64,000 nucleotides of DNA from Cymbidium sinense (lineage: Eukaryota > Streptophyta > Magnoliopsida > Asparagales > Orchidaceae), in assembly GCA_021442155.1 (NCBI GenBank), contig JAKCPB010001404.1:2501-66500 (forward strand), read 5' to 3'. Positions 34,651-45,791 of the stretch are shown piece after piece. A program made the position numbers and the translations under genes. Under the pieces are notes generated by a model. That model saw nothing but the letters and a program-made list of their open reading frames with translations. It was not told where the DNA came from and did no database searches. Every line of letters starts with the position of its first letter. Position 1 is the stretch's first letter.

Positions 34651-36330
34651 GAGTAAGTCACTTTGACCCTTTTCTCATCCATGTCACCTTTATAGGTCGT
34701 AAGTCAACATCCTCCCATACATGATTGGAATAAGCCATCAAGGCCCCTTTCATGCTACATGGCAAGTTAGATTGATTAAGTCTAACCCTTTCTAATAGCA
34801 GATATAAGTCCCCAATCGGCCTCTTTCTAATCATCGAGTAAGTTCCCGGGCATCCCATGCGGTACATGATTGAACAAGCCAAGGCCCCTTTCATACAAGG
34901 GAAGTTAGATTGATTAAGTCTTTATGTCCCCTTTCATGCCTTAAAGATATAAGTCCCAAGTCCCTTCTTTCTAATCGAGTAAGTCCGGCATCCTACCTTG
35001 TACATGATTGGAATAAGCCATCAAGGCCCCTTTCATGCTACACAAAGAAGTTAGATTGGATTAAGTCTTTATGACCCTTTCTAATACAAAGATATAAGTC
35101 CCCAATCTTCTTTCTAATCATGGAGTAAGTCCCGCATCCTACCTTCGTACATGATTGGAACAAGCCATCAAGGCCCTTTCATTTACATGGCAAGTTAGAT
35201 TGAAATAAGTCTTTATGTCCCCTTTCTAATAAAAAAAAGATATAAGTCCCAAGTGCCTTCTTTCTAATCATCAGTAAGTCCCAGCAAGATCCTACCTTCG
35301 TGTACATGATTGGAATAAGCCATCAAGGCCCCTTTCATGCTACACGAGTTAGATTGGATTAAGTCTTTATGACCCCTTTCTAATAGCCAGAAAGATATAA
35401 GTCCCCGCCTTCTTTCTAATCATCGTGAGTAAGTCCCCAGATCCTACCTTGTACATGATTGTCAAGCCATCAAGGCCCCCTTTCATGCTACACAGGAAGT
35501 TAGATTGGATTAAGTCTTTATGACCCTAATAGCAAAGATATAAGTCCCTTTTCTTTCTAATCATCGAGTAAGTCCCATCCTACTTGGTACATGATTGGAA
35601 CAAGCCATCAAGGCCCTTTCATGCTACAGCGAGTTAGATTGATTAAGTCTTTATGACCCCTTTCTAATAGAAAGATATAAGTCCCCCTCTTCTTCTAATC
35701 ATCATGAGTAAGTCCCGACATCCTACCTTCGTGTACATGATTGGAACAAGCCATCAAGGCCCCTTTCATGCTACACAAGTTTGATTGGATTAAGTCTTAC
35801 TAATAGCCTAAAGATATAAGTCCCTACCGGCCTTCTTTGTAATCATCGAGTAAGTCCCAAGATCCTACCTCTTGTACATGATTGGAACAAGCCATCAAGG
35901 CACCTTTCATGCTACACAAAGATTGGATTAAGTCTTTACGATTTCTAATACCAAAGATATAAGTCCCGTCCCTTCTTTCTAATTATCGAGTAAGTCCCCA
36001 AGATCCTACCTTCGTACATGATTGGAACAAGCCATCAAGGCCCCTTTCATGCTAAATAGTGAGTTAGATTGGATTAAGGCACCCTAATAGTAAAAGATAT
36101 AAGTCCCGGGCCTTCTTTCTAATCATCGAGTAAGTCCCCAATCGGCATCCTACCTTTGTGTACATGATTGGAACAAGCCATCAAGGCCCCTTTCATGCTA
36201 CATAGGCAAATTAGATTGGATTAAGTCTTTAAAACCCCTTTTCTAATAGCCAGAAAGATATAAGTCCTCAGTCGACCTTCTTTATAATCATTAGGAATAA
36301 GTCCCCAGTTGGCATCCTATTCAAACTTCT
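34651..36330 (+). repeat. Tandem array, unit about 145 bp, in the Tat 3' untranslated region
   Basis: Eleven or so units. Each has TACATGATTGGAACAAGCCA, TCAAGGCCCCTTTCATGCTA, GTTAGATTGGATTAAGTC, a TTTATGACCCCTTTCTAATA part and AAGATATAAGTCCC. The AAGCCATCAAGGC motif recurs near 34731, 35016, 35163, 35316, 35464, 35603, 35748, 35889, 36028 and 36176. Units are uniform at their cores and vary in short GC-rich gaps. 3' untranslated arrays are a known trait of Tat/Ogre elements and a source of satellites. Confidence 0.9.
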
Positions 36331-36358
36331 AAAGAATGAAATCATACCATTAAAGGCC

Positions 36359-38231
36359 CCATTTCTTTGAACTATCTAAATAGGAACAAGTCCATGTGAC
36401 TCCTGTTTAGTAGTCATGTGGAGTAGATCAAGCATTTCAAGCCTCTTCTCCCAAAGATACCTTTTGAGGTTTGGATCATTTAAAGGCCCCTCTCTCTCTT
36501 TAACTAGGATGGATCACGCCTTAACCCCATCTTATTAGCTAATCACATGAATCACCACTACTCAAGAAAAGTAAGTCCCTAAAGGCATTTTCCTTGAGCA
36601 TAATGATTGCATTTAGACCAATCTTTGGGCTTATTCTTAATAGCTTTTCTTCATCCTAGAACTTAATGAAAGTTAAGTTTCTAAGAATGAATCACACTCC
36701 AAAACAAAGATAGGTATACATATACCTATCTTTCATAATCAAAATCAAAATAAATCTAAATCAAAAAAACAAAAATTATGAATTGGAACCCCAAGCTTAT
36801 ACTTGTATGTTGATCAATTGTCAACACCAATGTGTTTTCTAGTTAATCCACTACACATATTGTCCATTTGTTGACCTCATTTTGGATGAGGTTAATTTAG
36901 CATGCTTAGGACACTATGCCTAGTGACCTAGATAATTCACCTGGTTGATCTAACCTATTTAAGTAGATCAACTCAAGCATCCAAATTCAAAATCAACCAA
37001 TCAACTTAATAATCAATAATCATCAATCTAGAATGATTAAAAGTCAAACCTAAAGTCAACCCTAGTTAACCTAGAATTGACTTAAGTGGGCCCACTTTGT
37101 CAAAAAGTCAACCCACTAAAATTTGACTAAATAAAATCACCAAAAAAAATATTTCTAAAAATTAAATAAATAGTTTTAATTATAATAAATAAATTTGAGT
37201 TCTTTAAGGCTTAGATTAAGTAAATTAAATTCTTAAACAAAAAATAACTTAAATAAGCCACATTGAACTCAAGTTGAAGAAAAATCAAAATAACATCAAA
37301 CTAAATCATATGGGAATGATAATAGGGCATAACCTAACTTCCTATTGGGTGTATTTAGGTCAAATGGGTCATAATAAAATAAAAGCTTGACTCAACTTAA
37401 CCCAATTAAGTGAGTTAAACAAAACATAAAAGTATGAAAATTCAAAACCATCTTAACCAATGAATGTGCATAAGAGATTAATCAACTTAAACACCATTAA
37501 TAAGTTAATTAATCTCTTTAATTAATAAATCAAATAACAAAAATAAAAATAAAAAGGATAAAGAGAGGAAAATTTTTGTCCTCATCCCACATCACCTACC
37601 CCAAGACAAAAAAAAAGCCATCTCTTCGAGGTGGCTCAACTAAATCAGTAATCAAGCATAAAAAAAGGCCAATCATGGAGAAAGATAATAAAAAAATTAA
37701 AAAAAAAGAAAGAGCATGCCATGAAGGAAATAACATATACACACTCTCAAGGAAAAAAAAGCTCTCATACACCATCGATACCAAAACCAAGCCAAACAAA
37801 CTCTCCCCACCCTCCAAGTGCTCTCAACCATTGAATACATCAAAACCAAAATTTGGATCCAAAGCTTGGGCTAGTGATCAAATCACAAGGAATTCAATTC
37901 CTTTGAAGATAGCCTTTATTTGAAGAATAGAAGCTACTTCAATTGATTCCATTTGAGATCCCCTAAATCAAGTACGCCCATTATTGACCCCCCTCTTTCT
38001 TCAAAGCTTTCGCCATGGTCGTATCCTACAAGCGTTCTTTGGTGATCAAGCCTTATGGATAGAAATAGGATCTTTCAACATCATGTAGCACTTTAAATCA
38101 TCCAATTTGGTTAAGTATATCAAAAGTTATTACCAAAACAAGTTGACGGCCCCCTCCCCGCAGAGACGGAGAGAAATCGACCGCCCCGCTTTTAAAAAAG
38201 AGACGACGGTCCAGATCTAGGTCGATTGAAT
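36359..38231 (+). repeat. 3' LTR of the Tat element, truncated to about 1.9 kb
   Basis: Matches 20741-22630 from ATTTCTTTGAACTATCTAAA to AGACGGTCCAGATCTAGG-like sequence, then stops. The remaining roughly 3.8 kb of the LTR are missing, and the next bases belong to antisense copia integrase. The 115-codon frame at 37576 is Lys/Ser/Thr-rich LTR sequence, not a protein. Confidence 0.85.
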
Positions 38232-38770
38232 GATTTATTGAGAAACGATGCCACATTCTACTAAATATTTGGAAAAGGGCACGCGTTGTTCATGATTCAT
38301 CATATCTTTCTAGTATTCACCACCACGCTAAATTTGTAGCTTTATTTTCTTTCAAAGTTGATTTTCAACTTCGCCTTAAAATTTTGAATACGTCAGGACT
38401 GCAACTTCTCATAAATCAAGTAGTACTCATAACGGAATAATCGTATAAAATAATGAAATACGCCATTACAAGTAGAAAGAATGGATCACAAATATCGCGA
38501 ATTAATTCCAAGATGCTTAAACTCTTATTAACACCAACTTTCTTGATATTTATTTATTTTTCTTTGATACATTCTATACAAAGTTTATCATCTGAAAAAC
38601 TAAGAGAATCAAGAATTTCTTCTAACCCAAGTCTTTCAATTCTATGTTTAGAAATATATCCTAAATGCTTGTGTCATAACATATGAATTCTCATTCATTA
38701 ATTTTTGCTTTGTACTAAAATTACTTGATGCAAGGTTTCATTAATTTATGAAACAAAAAATATTTAATTC
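38232..38770 (-). pseudogene. Ty1-copia GAG-pre-integrase and integrase N-half, broken, antisense
   Basis: Read downward from 38770, pieces match RLGHIS-type and IERLGLEEILDSLSFSDDKL (about 38590-38670), IECIK (about 38580), a VNKSLSILELIH-type block (about 38520-38545) and a CGPF block (about 38490). Then come a YDYSVMS-like stretch (about 38435) and GGEYY/YDES (about 38310-38330). The last piece is MWHRFS-like sequence (38232-38260), equivalent to the CGIV block. This is the standard order of the copia GAG-pre-integrase and core. The rest of the integrase and most of RT are absent, replaced by the Tat element. Several frameshifts make it inactive. Confidence 0.8.
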
Positions 38771-39200
38771 ATATAGATTATCAACTAAAGAACTAATAAT
38801 ATTTGAATAAATAGACTAAATTTTTCATTTCTAAATGAACAAGAAGAATCATATCCAAACAAGAAATATAAATTTAATTTTGTCTAAACGACGGTTTATA
38901 AAAGTCTCATGTAAATTCAAAATACAACCATATTCTAGATATATATATATATTTAAATAGAGATTTATTGTTATTTCTCACATATAAATCTTTCAAAGAT
39001 ATTAGTTGACATTCGCCTTTCTTACAATAATCACACTTATGTGAGTAAATCAGATTTATCCACCAAGTGATTTGATGCTAAAGATAAATTAACAACAAAC
39101 AAAGTTAAAAATTTACCCTTTTCACAAACCAATTTGGTTTACTTGACAATCTTTCTTCACATGACCAGCCTTCTTGCAAAATAATCAAGTAACAACATTT
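38771..39200 (-). pseudogene. Ty1-copia Gag zinc knuckle and protease region, broken, antisense
   Basis: On the minus strand CKKAGHVKKDC (39147-39180) is the zinc-knuckle core of copia Gag; its first Cys-x2-Cys half is partly damaged. It is followed, going down, by KGKFLTL (about 39115) and ASNHLVDKSD (39040-39075), where copia proteases have the WWIDSGA active site. The order and strand match the integrase piece at 38232-38770, so this is the same element. Confidence 0.65.
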
Positions 39201-40435
39201 AGGGATGAGAAATTTGCTCGAAAGTTGTTAATCGTTTGAAAGTCGGCTCGTATTTTAGCTTGAATTGAGTTTGAATTGAGCTAAATGAAATAATTGTTGG
39301 CTCAATTTTAAATTTGAGCGATTAAAATCTCATTCATTTTTTCGAACCCATGTAACTGCAAAAATCATAATCACAAGTGAATGGAGATTCTCCTTCTCTC
39401 TCTAAGTCCACCATGAGATCAAAGGTGAACGCTTGATAGTTTTACCCTTTCAAATTCCACTTTGACGCCAGAACTCGAGAGGACCGGACTTCTTTGAGTT
39501 CTTTCTCTCATTCGCTTTACCCTTTCAAATTCAATGTGATGCTTCCTGTATGTGATACATCGCCTAGATCTCGACAAATCGCTCACTGTGCCACATCCTA
39601 TGCCTGCCAAGTCTTTGTTAGATTATACTAGTCGAAAGAACATAATGGCCTCCAAAGGATATTGAACAAAGCCATGGTGAATTCTAATGAGAGATCAGGT
39701 CTTGGTTATGTAGCGGTAATCTGACATTATTTCTTTTTAAAATCTCACACTTAATGGTAATTTTTAATATATATAGAGCTTCCTATGAAAGCAAATTTAA
39801 AAAATATTTTAAATTAACTAAGAAATCCTTAAAATAAATTTATTTAATGAGTTCAAGTTATGAGATACATCATATTGTTCAATTTTTTTTCACTTTTAAA
39901 ATAAATATATAATAATTTTTTTAAATAGTAAATTTTTTATTTATAAAATATTTATATTTTAATATGTATTTAATTTATTAATTTAATATTTCAATGAAAA
40001 AAATCTCACTTACCTCAAATATTTCAAGTTATGTAGGCAATGTGTATTTACTTTACTTTATATATTTCTCAACCAAACAAAAATACATGTATTTACTTCA
40101 CATAGAACCAAACAATAGAAAAAGTATTCAAAATAATTATTCATTTTACAACTTTACATGCAGATTTCAAATACAAAACAAATAGCCTCTTAATGTTAAA
40201 TGTGGAGTCAAAGTTAAACAAAAAGTTAAATTCTATATGTTTTTTTTTTGTAAAGTTATGTGGACATCAAAATTGAATTATTCCACATTTAAAATTTAAA
40301 ATTAGTGGTGTCGCTAGCTCTTCCTTTCGTATATGGTGATTCTTGTTTTCGTCTTGTCCACGTGCCTTTGTCTAGGATTTTGAAGCTTCTTGCTCGATTT
40401 CTCCTTATTCTCGATTCTGCCGCCATTGGCCATTG
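39201..40435. other. Spacer, nothing firmly recognised
   Basis: 39201-39350 has repeated GCTCG/TTTGA phrases like a degraded dispersed repeat. 39365-39640 is more GC-balanced, with a 63-codon minus frame of no known family. 39750-40270 is AT-rich. Confidence 0.4.
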
Positions 40436-41680
40436 AAAAGAATGCGTGTTCTTCATCTATGGCTTGGGTAGTAGCTAATGGGGTAAACCTTCGGTTTTGA
40501 TGTTCCTGCTAGGCATTTGGAATTTTGGGGTTGATCCAATGGGTCGTTGGTTCTAAATCCTTTAAGAACGTGCTTACTTGTAAGGATGGCCCTTGTGAGT
40601 CTCTTGAACTTATCTCAACTTCTTTTAGAGGAATTCGTGATCATGTTCTGGATGTGAATGTGAGAAATTGGCTAAATCGTATGAATTTACATTGGTTAAA
40701 AAATTTGCTTTACGGCGATCTAATCTTGATAAGATTGTTCGTTTTTTCCATAATTTGAAACTTTAGGTATTTTTTTCTTGGCTTGATTGATCCTGACATT
40801 TTGATTCATTGATAACCATTTGGACTATTCAATTTTTTTCGTTTTATTGTTTACAATTACCAAAGTGTTAAATAGACTTTATTGATATCAAGGAAGTCTC
40901 AAATCGATTTGATTGATCTAATATGCGAATTGATTTTGTGAATCATCATTTTTACATACATTTACATATTAATCAAAGTTAGATATTTACATATCTAACA
41001 CTTTCTGCTTAAAGGTGCATTTCACTTTTGTGAATAAAATGGTATTTTGATGTGATATTGAAGATTAGAGTGTTATATGTATTAGTTTAGATGTTTGATA
41101 TGTAAATATATAAGAATTGTGTGGTATGTATCATTTTTTTTGTATCTGTTTGGCCTATTGTTCTCTTTGGTATTGTGGGGTTCATCGCTAGTGATGTTTT
41201 CTTTGTTTAGCTTGCTGGTTATGTTCTGTCTTTTAGCTGCTGGATTGCTTGTTCTCCTGGGTTTTATATCTGAGCCTCTTTACTTTGAGGGTCTGTTGTT
41301 GGTTTGGTTTTGAGGGGTTGTTTGCTATGTTGTCTACAGCCTGGGTGTCCTACTGGTGGCCTTGATGGTTGATTTCTTTATTGGTTCCTTGGTAGGTTGT
41401 GTTTGGTTTGGTGGCGTGTTTTTCTTATGGTGGTTTGGTCCACTGGTCTCAGCTTTTAAAATTTTCCTTTTCTTGTTGATTGGAAGGGCTGGTTGGGATG
41501 CCTTGCTATCCCTTTTCAATCATGTTGTCTTCATGTTCTGCTATTTGTTTTTCTGGTAAGGGTACTCTTCTTCTTGGTTGTGATAGCTTTGATGTTTCTC
41601 TTTAGCTCTTTATGGTAGCATTATTTGTGATTGTAACCTTCTTAATAAAGTTTGATGCTCACATATGGTGTTGCACCTGA
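40436..41680 (+). mobile_element. Possible decayed LINE relic
   Basis: A 77-codon frame at 40525 (GLIQWVVGSKSFKNVLTCKD, ending NLLYGDLILIRLF) recalls the style of plant L1 ORF1 but is not a firm match. Downstream 41150-41660 is GT-rich with long TGG/TTG runs and an end like CTTAATAAAGTTTGATGC, as in plant LINE 3' ends. No RT motif is visible. It could instead be a decayed host 3' region. Confidence 0.25.
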
Positions 41681-41899
41681 GTTGGATTTTGACTGAGACT
41701 ATATTCCTTCCCTTTATTTTTATTAAGTTCATTTGTCTTGAGTTTTTCTTACAAATTCTTTCAGTTTGGAGCTCTATAGTTATTACTCTTCTCTTAGTTA
41801 TTTTTGTCTTTCTTTTCTTATTTTATTTTTTTTTGGGAATTTCTCTTTAGGTATTTGTCTTCTGAAAGCATTAGCTTTGAGAAATTCCCTTTAGTCTTT

Positions 41900-42225
41900 G
41901 TATTATTATTTTGTTTGCAATAAAATTTATATTCTTTTTTTTTTTTTAAAAAATTTAAATTGTGTAGATGTTTATTTAAAATTATTTCACAAAATATACC
42001 CCTTTACCTTAGTTTTAAAAGGTCGAAATCCATGGATGAGGCATCCAAAAAATTTTATATTTTCTCCTAAGCTCTCCTCGTGAGAGAAATATATGTGAGA
42101 TATTAGTGATCGAGGATGTGGACAAGATGCTAAATCACTTAAATCTTCTTATATTCTCTTTTGTGTGTGTGTGAGATTGTACTTTCTACTTCTCTCCTCT
42201 CTTTTCCTCTCTTAAACTCCCAACA
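41900..42225 (+). repeat. Probable LTR tail of a plus-strand copia fragment
   Basis: Ends CTTAAACTCCCAACA immediately before a Met-type primer site, with a (GT)n/(TC)n leader as in copia LTRs. The left end cannot be placed. Confidence 0.4.
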
Positions 42226-42227
42226 AC

Positions 42228-42239
42228 TAGTATCATAAC
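42228..42239 (+). other. Primer binding site, initiator Met type, mutated
   Basis: TAGTATCATAAC compares with the usual copia TGGTATCAGAGC. It lies three bases after a CA LTR end and about 60 bases before the gag pieces. Confidence 0.55.
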
Positions 42240-42259
42240 AAGATTTTATTAAAAAGAGA

Positions 42260-42960
42260 AAAAGGTGGTTGATAAAAGGAATGTCCTAACTAATAAGTTC
42301 AAGGGTAAAGACTTCGAAAAGATGATAAATGATTATTTATACTAAAGTAAGTTGCATGAATCTCTTCTAAGTCGGAAGCCGAGAAAATGAGCTGCACTAG
42401 GTGTGATTCACGACATTGACGAAATGTTACTTTCAACATTATCATGGAGAAGAAGATGACCAATTTAATGAATGCTCTAACCAACATATATGAGAAGCCA
42501 TCATCAAATAAGTTATTTTTCATGCTTCGCTTAATTAATTTAAAATGAGAGAAAGTGGATTGTTGTTGACCACATCAAAGAGTTCAATGTGATTACAAAT
42601 CAATTGAGCTCCATTGATATCACATTTGAAGATAAGATCAATACACTAATCTTGTTGTCATCTTTATCAGAAAGTTTGCCTACAATGGTGATTGCAATGA
42701 ATAATTCATCAGGTAGCATCAAAATAAAGCTAAATGATGTATGAGACTTGATTTTAAGTGAGAACATTCAAGACAACATGGAGAATATTCTATCTCAAGT
42801 TCTACTCTTGAGAGTATAGGGAAGAGCCATAGTAGAAGATGTAATCAAGAAAGATTAAAGTTCAGAGGCAAGTTTAAGAATGTGGTGTGCTCTCTACAAT
42901 AGGACACAATAGAGAAGAAGGATTCTTGTAGTTGACCCTACATAGTGTAATGTTATTGTT
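42260..42960 (+). pseudogene. Ty1-copia Gag fragment, broken
   Basis: Pieces in shifting frames follow the copia Gag (UBN2-type) order: LMNALTNIYEKPSSN (42474-42508), VDHIKEFNVITNQLSSIDIT (42566-42625), FEDKINTLILLSSLSESLPT (42627-42686), an NNSSGSIK block (42701-42728) and LILSENIQ (42750-42772). It stops soon after 42900, with no protease, integrase or RT in the next kilobase. It is on the opposite strand from the copia at 19000-39200 and is a separate insertion. Confidence 0.7.
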
Positions 42961-44430
42961 GTTGTTGTTGGTGCTCTATATGTAGTGTGATGGTTATATT
43001 TTTCCACGAAAGTGCTTTTTTGATCCCGTCGCTTTTGCAAACTTATTCCGCTTAATAGAAAATAAAAGACCGGTTATCATGTTGAACTTTTGTTAATATA
43101 GCTCAAATTATTATGAGACATTTATCAATAGCTATTGATTGTGTCTTTCGCAATTGTTGTTATGTGCTTGAGCAGCATTTTAGTTTCTGTGATGTGCCTT
43201 TATGTGATGAGGACAACTTTCTTGGTTTTGGCAAGCTTTGAGATTCGAGATCTATGTTGATGATCATCTTCGCTTTGATTCAGTCCATTTTCTCGTTCTT
43301 ATGGAGTAGGTTTGAAAGTTTTTTAATCATTTTAGATCTCTTAATTGATTGAATATGAATATTCTAATTTATTTATTTATATTTTTTTATCATCATTGTA
43401 TTTCGATTGATTAAGGTCCTCATGGATGCTTCTCTGATGGTTTGCTCAAATGTTGCAAAGATATAGGTGACATTAGAATGGTAGCTCTTCGCTTATTGGA
43501 TGGTATGTTCTTAAAGCCTTCAACTTCTATATCTTTCATCATTAACATGTGTTGTGTTTAGGTTTCAATTATGATTTGTTTTGCTTTGGGTGCTTCAATT
43601 GTTTGTGTTTTAATTTATTTGCTAAGTGTACTTATTATTGATGCTTTAGTGAATCAAACAGCCTCAAAATCTAAACCACACAGTAGCCACAAATCTCGAC
43701 CAACCCTTCACAATTCTCTTCACATGAGCCATGTGTCGCTTTTTTGCTTGCTATCAATAAAATCTTGATTTCACGCCTTGCTTGAAAATATTGATTCTTT
43801 TTTTGTAGATTTAGAGGGTCGAAATGTTAGAGCATCACATATCTCTCTTTCCCTCACAGTTGCTAGGCTTTTCTAATCTTTTGGTCAAAAGCCTGCGCAG
43901 AAATGCAACCATTGCACTTCTTTTCTTGGACAAATTTGTTCCACACCAAGAATAGAGAATGGTTAAACTGACAGAATCTTCTGAGTATCAAATTAATTTA
44001 TGATTCTTACAATGATTTATAATTATAGGGTGTTGCTAAATCCTAATGAAAATGTTTAAACATTTTATTAAAATTCATAATCTCTGATTATTATCATCCT
44101 TGTATTCATGATTAATGCAAGTAAAATTAAGACATAAAATGATTAGGTTGCAACTTGCAATGGTTTGTTGGAGTTAACATCTTGGTAGTTCGGATGGAGA
44201 AATTAAGACTTAATTATGCTTAATCTTAAAATTTAGTCTAATAATTATGGGGTATGTATGTAAATCTCCTAAAATCTTATATCATCAAGGGATTGTAAAT
44301 ATTTGCAAAAATGTAGAAAAAAGAGCAACTATATCTAATCTACATAAGAAACAATAATATGCCCTCAAAAAATCTACAACTTTGACTCCACTTTTAGATC
44401 CCAATTCTATCTAAATATATAACAAATAAG

Positions 44431-44435
<5 letters not shown>
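42961..44435. other. Unassigned spacer
   Basis: Mixed composition, more balanced than the flanking AT-rich parts (43140-43560), but all frames are short; the 65-codon frame at 43571 is hydrophobic and unrecognised. It may be decayed host or transposon coding sequence. Confidence 0.35.

Positions 44436-44514
<79 letters not shown>
44436..44514. repeat. (TA)n microsatellite
   Basis: Nearly 80 bases of uninterrupted TA. Confidence 0.97.
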
Positions 44515-44516
<2 letters not shown>

Positions 44517-45596
44517 CAAATAAGATTAAAATGCTATTGCTAATTATAAGATATCTATTCAATTCTCTCATTAGCTTATGAGATGCCTTAGCTTTATTGA
44601 ATCACTTTGTATGTCAACTTTTCTTGGATCCCTCCATCTCCATATATGAAACCAAATCATGATATATGCCCTATATTTTATAATCTATTTCAAGGAATCA
44701 TTGTCCAAATGTTGTGGCAGAGGCCAAAAGAGGCATATTTTGAATAGTTTCCGCAGTTTATTAGAGCATTTATTAACTTTTTGGATGGTAGAAGAGACTG
44801 ACTGTAACTAGTTTCTTCAGATGTCTTCATTTTTTTGTTTTATTGGTACGTTTTTTTAATACATCATACATTGTTAGTTTTCAGTTATATTATGCATTAA
44901 TGAAAAGAAATTTATTTTTTTTTTACATTTACGCCCACTTTAGATGTTTTAGTATGAAGATATGGATTTTCTTTAATCATACTGATTCTAAATTAACTGG
45001 TTTTGTATGAACATACCTTCATCTTTGCATCATATTGTGTTATTTTCTTCATAGTTCATCTCAACGATCTTTTTTCTTTCATATGTTTCTCCTATTGATG
45101 GTTGTCAAAAGTCTTAATTGTTTTTTGCTATTATGAGCAATACATTGATTTTACATACCTCATTAATACATGCCACATAATACAATAGCAATATATTGAT
45201 TCTGATGGTTTTATCGCCACCGATTTCATGATTTTGTTTATAATCCCCAAACAATATTTTCCCACTTCATCCTCCTATGGATTATTAAAAATATTTTAGT
45301 GAGATCATGAGGGAGATATTCAAACTGATTTGTATTTGGCCAATAAATTGATTTAAAACCTCCTTCAAAAAATAAGTCAAGTGCATAATTTGTAGAGCTT
45401 CAAAGAGCATTTGACACCTTTTTTTAGATGTAATATTTCTTTGAATTTTTAAAATATTTTTTGAACTTATATTGATCATCCAATCAATGGATGTTTGTTT
45501 TATTATATGCTTATATGTTTAAATTTGCTTTATGATCCATTATATTTACTATTATAGCACCCTAAATTTATGTAGTTATTCAAAATCAGCACTCCA
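44515..45596. other. AT-rich spacer
   Basis: Nothing recognised. A 64-codon minus frame at 45285 is Ile/Lys/Leu-rich. Confidence 0.4.
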
Positions 45597-45791
45597 TCAT
45601 TTGCTGTGAACTTTGACCATTCCATCTACAAGCCATGGAACAATACCTCCAATGATGAAATGAGATCTCACTTCTCCATTGTTTTGAACGATAATGCGCG
45701 GCTGTGGAAGTGATGGTTGAAGAGGGACAGTCTTTCTGGCCATGCCCGTGATCCATCTGCTATTGAAAGAGACGGATACTGAATCAGGCAA
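45597..45791 (-). other. Unassigned 64-codon ORF with protein-like composition
   Basis: A minus-strand frame with balanced residues (Pro, Gln, Arg, Val and Trp all present) and the segment TVPLQPSLPQPRIIVQ, then EVRSHFIIGGIVPWLVDGM. It ends at a TGA just after VKVHSK. Its neighbours are AT-rich noise, so it looks like an exon or exon relic more than chance does. I do not know the family and see no convincing partner exon or promoter nearby. Confidence that it is real coding sequence is low to moderate. Confidence 0.3.

Larger units (their letters stand above)
20741..38231 (+). mobile_element. Ty3-gypsy Tat-lineage LTR retrotransposon, 3' LTR truncated
   Basis: The order is long 5' LTR, Arg-type primer site, gag, protease, RT, RNase H, second RNase H, integrase, 145-bp tandem array, partial 3' LTR. 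The extra RNase H between the RT-linked RNase H and integrase marks the plant Tat (Tat/Ogre/Retand) lineage. The first 1.9 kb of the 5' LTR recurs at 36359-38231, after which minus-strand copia integrase resumes. The element therefore lies inside a copia copy. All coding parts are broken by small indels, and copia sequence between integrase and RT is lost around it. Confidence 0.85.

Noticed and set aside
34651..36330. CRISPR-like array
   Set aside because: Units are contiguous with no unique spacers, and the locus is the 3' untranslated region of a plant retrotransposon.
37576..37923. 115-codon Lys/Ser/Thr-rich frame
   Set aside because: Lies in the Tat 3' LTR. The matching part of the 5' LTR (about 21960-22300) does not keep the frame.
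41095..41850. Series of hydrophobic frames that look like membrane proteins
   Set aside because: GT/T-rich sequence gives Leu/Phe/Val-rich frames by composition. Frames change every 60-70 codons and no family motif is seen.
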